From Acidobacteriota bacterium (GTDB lineage: Bacteria; Acidobacteriota; Blastocatellia; Pyrinomonadales; Pyrinomonadaceae), in the NCBI GenBank assembly GCA_023436495.1, contig JAEZIT010000098.1:1-33420 (forward strand): DNA of 33,420 nucleotides. Direction: 5' to 3'. Shown here one piece after another: positions 28,581 to 33,420 of the stretch (positions within the stretch are counted from its first letter, which is position 1; every line of letters begins with the position of its first letter). The translations under genes were made by a program, and so were the position numbers. Under the pieces are notes generated by a model. It worked only from the letters and a program-made list of their open reading frames with translations, made no database searches and was not told the DNA's origin.

Positions 28581-28598
28581 GGCGGTGCTTCAACTGCC
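28581..28598. repeat. REP-like palindrome 3 (degenerate)
   Basis: GGCGGT (28581-28586), GCTTCA, ACTGCC (28593-28598): a 6-bp stem with one G-U pair and the same GCTTCA centre as palindrome 1. Confidence 0.35.
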
Positions 28599-28702
28599 GG
28601 CAATCGCGATTTTCTGAATTACTAAAACACGTTTCAGCGAGAAACAAAAAACAAGAAACCAAACATAAATCTTGTAATTGGTTACTCGAACTTCAAACCA
28701 CT

Positions 28703-29107
28703 ATGAACTACTGGATGGTCAAACAGGAACCCGATTCCTATTCCTACGACGATTTCGTCAATGACGGCAAGACCGATTGGACCGGCGTCCGAAATTATCA
28801 GGCGCGGAATAATCTGAACCTGATGAAAAAGGGCGACAAGGTCCTCTTTTATCATTCCAATATCGGGAAAGAGGTTGTCGGAACGGCAAAGGTCACAAAA
28901 CCCGCGTTCCCCGACCCGACCGCCGACGATCCGAAATGGGTCGCGGTCGAACTTTCGCCTGATAAAAAGTTCAAAAAAACCGTCACGCTCGCACAGATCA
29001 AGGCAAATCTTGCGCTCGCTAATATCGGCCTGCTTCGCCAATCACAGCTTTCCGTGATCGCGCTTTCCAAGGACGAGTTTGACGAGATAATCAGCATGTC
29101 GAAATAA
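28703..29107 (+). CDS. EVE-domain (PUA-like) protein
   Basis: A 134-residue single-domain EVE protein. The start MNYWMVKQEPDSYSYDDF matches the family's WLxKxEPxxYS opening. It is followed by WTGVRNYQARNNL, a hallmark of EVE, then GDKVLFYHSNIGKEVVGTAK and a WVAVEL strand. EVE domains have a PUA-like fold and are thought to bind modified bases in RNA or DNA; in eukaryotes the relative is thymocyte nuclear protein 1. The length is standard. It is the first gene of a run with 6-bp and 0-bp gaps to the following ATP-grasp and metalloprotease genes, so the three are probably cotranscribed, although a functional link is not obvious. Confidence 0.9.
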   Translation: MNYWMVKQEPDSYSYDDFVNDGKTDWTGVRNYQARNNLNLMKKGDKVLFYHSNIGKEVVGTAKVTKPAFPDPTADDPKWVAVELSPDKKFKKTVTLAQIKANLALANIGLLRQSQLSVIALSKDEFDEIISMSK

Positions 29108-29113
29108 ACGCTT

Positions 29114-30472
29114 ATGTTAAAAGAAGCCGTCGCCTATTACCATGAATTGCTCGAAGACCCTGAACTGCTCGAAAGCTCACAGCTGCTGCTCGATGAGGGC
29201 CTTGAAAAAAGCAAACTCATCTTCGGCGGACGGCGCCTGACACCTTATCTCCGGCCGCATTTCGTGACTGCCGCGGATTGGGACCGCGTGCGGGTAATCT
29301 GCCAAACGGTCTTCGGGGCGCTGCAAAAAGTAAAGGACCGCGCGGTTATCGACGACGCGCTTCTCACGGAACTCGGCTTGACCGAATTCGAACGCGAGCT
29401 TGTCGCCATCGACCCCGGCTACAGCCACGTTTCGCCAACTAGCCGCTTGGATTCGTTCCTGACCGACGATGCTTTCAGCTTCGTCGAGCTAAACGGCGAA
29501 AGCCCCGCGGGCATCGCCTATGCCGATTCAGCGACCGAGATCTTCAAAACCCTGCCCGTGATGCAGCGGTTCGCGGAAAGATACAAAATAGACGGCCTCG
29601 AAGGCCGGTCAAAACTGCTCGAAGTCCTGCTCGCCTGTTACGAAGAGTTCATTGGCGGCAAACCGGACGTAAAACCGGTCATCGCCATCGTCGATCTCAA
29701 AGGCCTGCCGACCCAAAAGGAATTCGAGCTTTTCCGCGAATATTTCGAATATCGGGGCTATACGTCCGTGATCTGTTCGCCTGACGAACTCGAGTTTGAC
29801 GGCGAAAAGCTCTTCTACGAGAGCGTCGCTATCGACATCGTCTACAAACGACTGCTTGTTAACGAATACCTGCCGATCATGGTCGATTTTCCGGCGCTGC
29901 TGAATGCTTACCGCGCCGGCTCCATTTGCATGGTAAACAGTTTCCGCAGCAAGCTGGTCCATAAAAAAGCGATTTTCGCTGTGCTGACAAATGAACGCTA
30001 TGCCGACCTGTTCGACGCCGGCGAGCTTGCCGCGATAAACGCCCATGTTCCCTGGACCCGCAAATTTCGCGAAGAAACGACGCAGTACGACGGCGGCACG
30101 ATCGACCTTGTCGATTGGACGCGGAAAAATTCGGGCAAACTAGTGTTGAAACCCAACGACGATTACGGCGGCCACGGCATCTATATCGGCTGGAATTCGA
30201 CCGCGGCCGAATGGGACGAAGCCATCGCGACGGCGCTCGCTGACGGCGATTATCTCGTTCAGGAACGCGTGAAAACCGCACGCGAAACTTTCCCGATGCT
30301 GTTCGGCTACGAAGGGAAATGCGAGATGATCGAACAGCTCGTAGACCTCGATCCGCTGCTCTTTAACGGCGTCGTCGGTTCCGCATTCACGCGTCTTTCA
30401 TCATCCGAACTTGCCAACGTCTCGTCCGGCGGCGGAATGGTTCCTACATTTATTATCGAGGAGAAAAAATAG
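29114..30472 (+). CDS. ATP-grasp-like protein (circularly permuted type probable)
   Basis: A 452-residue cytosolic protein. The C-terminal half has ATP-grasp features: SKLVHKKAIFAVLTNERYAD, then LVLKPNDDYGGHGIYIGWN (Lys and glycine-rich loop binding ATP) and DYLVQERVKTARETFP, ending with a region like the metal-binding strand (LFNGVVGSAFTRLSSSELAN). The N-terminal half has SFVELNGESPAGIAYAD, which resembles the permuted ATP-grasp layout of glutathionylspermidine-synthase-like enzymes, so a carboxylate-amine ligase is plausible. The substrate is unknown. It starts 6 bp after the EVE gene and its TAG directly abuts the ATG of the metalloprotease gene. Peptide ligase or cofactor-tailoring roles are possible. 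Confidence 0.75.
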   Translation: MLKEAVAYYHELLEDPELLESSQLLLDEGLEKSKLIFGGRRLTPYLRPHFVTAADWDRVRVICQTVFGALQKVKDRAVIDDALLTELGLTEFERELVAIDPGYSHVSPTSRLDSFLTDDAFSFVELNGESPAGIAYADSATEIFKTLPVMQRFAERYKIDGLEGRSKLLEVLLACYEEFIGGKPDVKPVIAIVDLKGLPTQKEFELFREYFEYRGYTSVICSPDELEFDGEKLFYESVAIDIVYKRLLVNEYLPIMVDFPALLNAYRAGSICMVNSFRSKLVHKKAIFAVLTNERYADLFDAGELAAINAHVPWTRKFREETTQYDGGTIDLVDWTRKNSGKLVLKPNDDYGGHGIYIGWNSTAAEWDEAIATALADGDYLVQERVKTARETFPMLFGYEGKCEMIEQLVDLDPLLFNGVVGSAFTRLSSSELANVSSGGGMVPTFIIEEKK

Positions 30473-31951
30473 ATGCTATCTGTTTCCAGGATTCTTCTTG
30501 TGCTTGTAACCGCCTTTGCGCTTCCCGCGGTCGCTTCGGCGCAGGGAAAGCGGCTCTATGATTTCGAAGGAGCGCCGTTTGCCCCTGCCGCCGAATCGAA
30601 AACTTCGGTCGCGTCCGTCCGCGAAGCCCGCATCGCGTTCTCTGATTCGCTGAGCGCGCTCGCCGCATCCGGAAGCCTCGAACTCAGCGATTTCGGCGGC
30701 AGATCGTTTACAGCCGAACGCACCTCTGTCGAAACTCGCGCGCTCGATGACCGGACCTGGAGAGGCAAGATCAGGCTTGCGAAATTCGACGGCGACGTTA
30801 TTCTCACGCTTTACAAAGACCGAGTTGCCGGGCTCATCTATATGCCCTCGGGTGTTTTCGAGATCGTGCCGCGCGGCGACACTCACATACTTGTTCAGCT
30901 CGACCAGTCACAATTCCCCGAATGCGGCGGGGAAGTTCGGTCCGAAACATTGGAAGTGCCGGTTGCCGCTCCGCTCGGGGCTGCGGACTCTGGCGACCGG
31001 ATCGACGTCCTCGTGGTTTACACTACCGCGACCAAAAATTTCCTCGGCGGCGATGCTCAGGCTCGAGCTCTCGCCCAACAAGCCATCGATGCGACCAATA
31101 CCGCTTATATAAACAGCCGCATCCGCCAGCGCGTCCGCATGGTCCATTCCGAAGAGTTCGTCTATACCGAATCCGGCAATTCCAGCACCGACCTCAGCAA
31201 TCTTCGCAGCAATGCCGGGATCGCCGCTCTTCGCAACACGCACAACGCGGACCTCGTCGCCGAGATCAGCGAGGTAACCGGCGTCTGCGGCATCGGTTAT
31301 TTGATGGGAAATCCCACGACGGGAAACCAAAACAATGCATTCACCGTTACTGCCCGCAGCTGCGCCGTTGGCAATCTTTCGTTTGCACACGAGCTCGGCC
31401 ATAACATGGGCAGCCAGCATAATCCCGAAAACGGCTCGAATCCGTCGTATCCGTACGGCTTTGGCCATTATGTTAACGGCGTTTACCGCACGGTTATGTC
31501 GTATGTCGACCCGTGCACAAGCGGCTGTACGCGGCGGCCTTATTTCTCGAATCCGGGCGTCATCTACCTTGGCCATCCGACCGGTGTCGAAAACGCTCGC
31601 GACAACGCTCGTTCGATCAACAATACCGCCGACGTCATCGCTAATTACCGCTACAGCGGCCGCAGCCTGATGATGACCGATTTTAATGGCGGCGACCTTT
31701 TTATCCGCCGAATCCTGCAGAACGCGCGTCCCGTTGCGTGGCAGTCACACAACATGACCGGCAATGTTAAGATCGAGCTTTCACGCGACGAAGGCATGAC
31801 CTGGGAAACCGTGATCGCCGATACAGCCAATGACGGTTCGCAGCACCTGATAATCAACGGCCCGATGACGAAACGCGCACGCCTGCGTGTCTCTAGCATC
31901 GATTTCCCGTGGGTAACCGACTCCAGCGTCCGAAATATTACGCTGCGTTAA
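30473..31951 (+). CDS. Secreted M12 (reprolysin-like) zinc metalloprotease
   Basis: A 492-residue protein from ATG 30473, with GAGGAG at 30459-30464 inside the preceding gene. Signal peptide: MLSVSRILLVLVTAFALPAV, cleaved after ASAQG-type residues (about 24). A propeptide-like region (25-165) precedes the catalytic domain, about 170-400. That domain starts IDVLVVYTTATKNF and has the metzincin motif HELGHNMGSQH (306-316, HExxHxxGxxH) and the Met-turn TVMSYVD (M342). The sequence after it (TSGCTRRPYFSNPGVIYLG) is usual for this class of bacterial reprolysin-like enzymes. The last 90 residues form a small beta domain (WQSHNMTGNVKIELSRDEGM) that may aid targeting. It is probably exported and active on extracellular protein. 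Confidence 0.92.
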   Translation: MLSVSRILLVLVTAFALPAVASAQGKRLYDFEGAPFAPAAESKTSVASVREARIAFSDSLSALAASGSLELSDFGGRSFTAERTSVETRALDDRTWRGKIRLAKFDGDVILTLYKDRVAGLIYMPSGVFEIVPRGDTHILVQLDQSQFPECGGEVRSETLEVPVAAPLGAADSGDRIDVLVVYTTATKNFLGGDAQARALAQQAIDATNTAYINSRIRQRVRMVHSEEFVYTESGNSSTDLSNLRSNAGIAALRNTHNADLVAEISEVTGVCGIGYLMGNPTTGNQNNAFTVTARSCAVGNLSFAHELGHNMGSQHNPENGSNPSYPYGFGHYVNGVYRTVMSYVDPCTSGCTRRPYFSNPGVIYLGHPTGVENARDNARSINNTADVIANYRYSGRSLMMTDFNGGDLFIRRILQNARPVAWQSHNMTGNVKIELSRDEGMTWETVIADTANDGSQHLIINGPMTKRARLRVSSIDFPWVTDSSVRNITLR

Positions 31952-32056
31952 TGAATCGGGTGGACTCCGGAAACTGATAACTCGAAACTGGTGCTAAGCC
32001 CCGAAAATTACAACGAATAGACTAAACTCTTAATAACAAACCCAATATCCGATCGC

Positions 32057-33420
32057 ATGAAAACACCCGTCGAAAATTCTTCCCGCCTCCGCTCTCTAAC
32101 GGACGACTACGCGCGTCTCGAAAAAAAGCTTCTGCTGGGCGGCGGCCCTGAAAAGATCGCGAAGATCCATAAGCAGGGAAAGCTAACCGCACGCGAACGC
32201 ATCGAACGCCTGCTCGACCCCGGCACATACTCGCAGGAGATCGGCCTGCTCGTCGCGTTTGACGAATACGGCGGCCAGGCGCCCGCCGCGGCGGTCGTCA
32301 CGACGGTCGGAAAGATCCACGGGCGCGAATGCGTCATCGTCGCGAACGATGCCACTATTAAAGCGGGCGCGTGGTACCCCGAAACGATAAAAAAGATCCT
32401 CCGCGCGCAGGAGATCGCGATGCGAAACCGGGTTCCGATCATTTATCTGGTCGATTCCGCGGGCGTCAACCTGCCGTACCAGGGCGGCGTTTTCCCGGGC
32501 CAATACGGCGCGGCGCGCATCTTTTATTACAACTCGATCATGCGCCGTTATCTCAAGGTCCCGCAGATCGCGGCTGTCATGGGAATGTGCGTCGCTGGCG
32601 GAGCGTATCTGCCGGCGCTGTCAGACGTGATCCTGATGGTCGAAGGCACGTCGTTCATGGGTCTCGGCGGCGCGAATCTTGTGAAAGGAGCGACCGGACA
32701 GACGATCGACAACGAGACTCTCGGCGGGGCTATGACCCACAACGCCATCTCCGGCGTCGCGCATTACCGCACGAAAGACGAAGATGAATGCCTCGCAAAG
32801 ATCCGTCATCTCGTTGCCGACCTTCCGCCGAAGCCCGCGGGAAATCGGGACGGATCAGTCAGCACAGCGTCCAAGCAGCCGGCCGCCGACCTCTATAAAC
32901 TTCTCCCCGCCGACCACCGTGCGCCTTACGACATGCACGCCGTGCTCGACACTTTTCTGGACGCCGGGACGCTCGACGAATTTCAGGCGGATTTTGCTAA
33001 GGAAATGATCTGCGGCACGGCCCGCATCGGCGGCATGCTGGTCGGCGTCATCGCAAATTCCCGCGGCATGTCAAAACCCGCAAAAGGCGGCCCGCCGCGT
33101 TTCGGCGGCATCGTCTATACTGAATCCGCCGAAAAGACCGCGTATTTCATCGAAAACTGCGAACGCCATTCGACACCGCTGCTTTTCGTTCAGGACGTTT
33201 CCGGGTTCATGGTCGGCGCCGAAGCCGAACATTCCGGCATCATCCGCGCCGGCGCCCGCTTCGTCGAAGCCATGGCGACGGCCACCGTGCCGAAAATTGT
33301 GCTGACCGTTAACCATGCCTCCGGCGCCGGTTATTACGCCATGGCCGGCCAAGGCTTCGACCCGGATTTTATCTTTACGCTGCCGACCGGACGCATGGGC
33401 GTGATGGAAGGCGATTCGGC
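32057..33420 (+). CDS. Acyl-CoA carboxylase carboxyltransferase beta subunit (methylcrotonyl/propionyl type), 3' truncated by window
   Basis: Open from ATG 32057 to the window end (454 codons, no stop), so the C-terminus lies outside. It is a biotin-dependent carboxyltransferase beta subunit with both crotonase-like halves. In the N half: GKLTARERIERLLDPGTY, CVIVANDATIKAGAWYPETI, IYLVDSAGVNLPYQGGVFPG and MGMCVAGGAYLPALSD. In the C half: GGIVYTESAEKTAYFIENCE, PLLFVQDVSGFMVG and NHASGAGYYAMAGQGFDPD. The pattern is closest by eye to the methylcrotonyl-CoA carboxylase beta subunit (MccB; leucine catabolism), but propionyl or geranyl types cannot be excluded. It transfers CO2 from carboxybiotin to the acyl-CoA. 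The biotin carboxylase partner is expected just downstream. No Shine-Dalgarno is obvious before the start. Confidence 0.93.
   Translation, partial: MKTPVENSSRLRSLTDDYARLEKKLLLGGGPEKIAKIHKQGKLTARERIERLLDPGTYSQEIGLLVAFDEYGGQAPAAAVVTTVGKIHGRECVIVANDATIKAGAWYPETIKKILRAQEIAMRNRVPIIYLVDSAGVNLPYQGGVFPGQYGAARIFYYNSIMRRYLKVPQIAAVMGMCVAGGAYLPALSDVILMVEGTSFMGLGGANLVKGATGQTIDNETLGGAMTHNAISGVAHYRTKDEDECLAKIRHLVADLPPKPAGNRDGSVSTASKQPAADLYKLLPADHRAPYDMHAVLDTFLDAGTLDEFQADFAKEMICGTARIGGMLVGVIANSRGMSKPAKGGPPRFGGIVYTESAEKTAYFIENCERHSTPLLFVQDVSGFMVGAEAEHSGIIRAGARFVEAMATATVPKIVLTVNHASGAGYYAMAGQGFDPDFIFTLPTGRMGVMEGDS

Larger units (their letters stand above)
28350..28702. other. 353-bp intergenic region with REP-like hairpins and no recognisable gene
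   Basis: AT-richer than its flanks, with stops in all frames at short intervals. It holds three small hairpins sharing a GCTTYA centre (28385-28404, 28427-28441 and 28581-28598). No RNA gene, terminator with a T run, or strong promoter was recognised. Confidence 0.6.

Noticed and set aside
1..33420. Search for tRNA, rRNA, CRISPR arrays, insertion sequences, integrases and phage genes
   Set aside because: Nothing with the required structure or protein motifs was seen by reading; the window looks like stable chromosome with no sign of recent transfer.

Overview
The window looks like a chromosomal segment of an Acidobacteriota bacterium, probably class Blastocatellia (Pyrinomonadaceae-like). 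This is an inference from two tandem VWFA proteins of the acidobacterial type, an LpxC gene (outer membrane with lipid A), ExbD/TolR genes, moderate-to-high GC, and a PduA-like shell protein set beside RodZ and GuaB homologues. No tRNA, rRNA, CRISPR array, transposase, integrase or phage gene was seen. The DNA is densely coding on both strands; the only gene-free stretch over 300 bp is 28350-28702.

Region by region: 1-683, the end of one ExbD/TolR gene and a complete second one (energy transduction to the outer membrane). 762-1733, a TPR lipoprotein. 1877-4558, a long bifunctional (p)ppGpp synthetase/hydrolase and RidA. 4655-6224, ribosomal protein bL28 diverging from a SurA/PrsA-like lipoprotein foldase, with overlapping promoters. 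6299-8206, an ABC-F ATPase. 8285-10879, guaB and a RodZ-like protein on the minus strand. 11090-14139, a five-gene bacterial microcompartment (BMC) operon. 14219-16354, two VWFA proteins (minus). 16583-19525, type IV pilus/type II secretion GspF and GspE/PilB. 19544-20449, a threonine-dehydratase-like PLP enzyme (minus). 20526-22929, a zinc-site protein, 6-phosphogluconate dehydrogenase and a DUF1569 protein. 23096-26736, a coupled operon of two four-helix membrane proteins, a GH1-like hydrolase and a membrane-anchored DUF362 protein. 26720-27574, lpxC (minus). 27762-28349, an unknown protein. 28703-31951, an EVE-domain protein, an ATP-grasp protein and a secreted metalloprotease. 32057-end, the beta subunit of an acyl-CoA carboxylase, running off the window.

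The most unusual system is the BMC operon. It encodes two PduA-type hexamer shell proteins, an acylating aldehyde dehydrogenase with a long two-part C-terminal tail, a zinc-ribbon protein with a C-terminal membrane helix, and a 39-residue single-helix membrane protein whose GTG start overlaps the preceding stop codon. No pentamer vertex protein, alcohol dehydrogenase, phosphotransacylase or signature enzyme is in the window. The two membrane proteins inside a shell-protein operon suggest, as an inference, that the aldehyde-handling assembly is tied to the membrane. The second candidate system is the 23096-26736 operon.

Several genes have a -10-like element only 9-14 nt before the start codon and no Shine-Dalgarno sequence, so some messages here may be leaderless or nearly so. 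Others (both BMC shell genes, rpmB, the GH1-like gene, the metalloprotease) have clear purine-rich ribosome binding sites.
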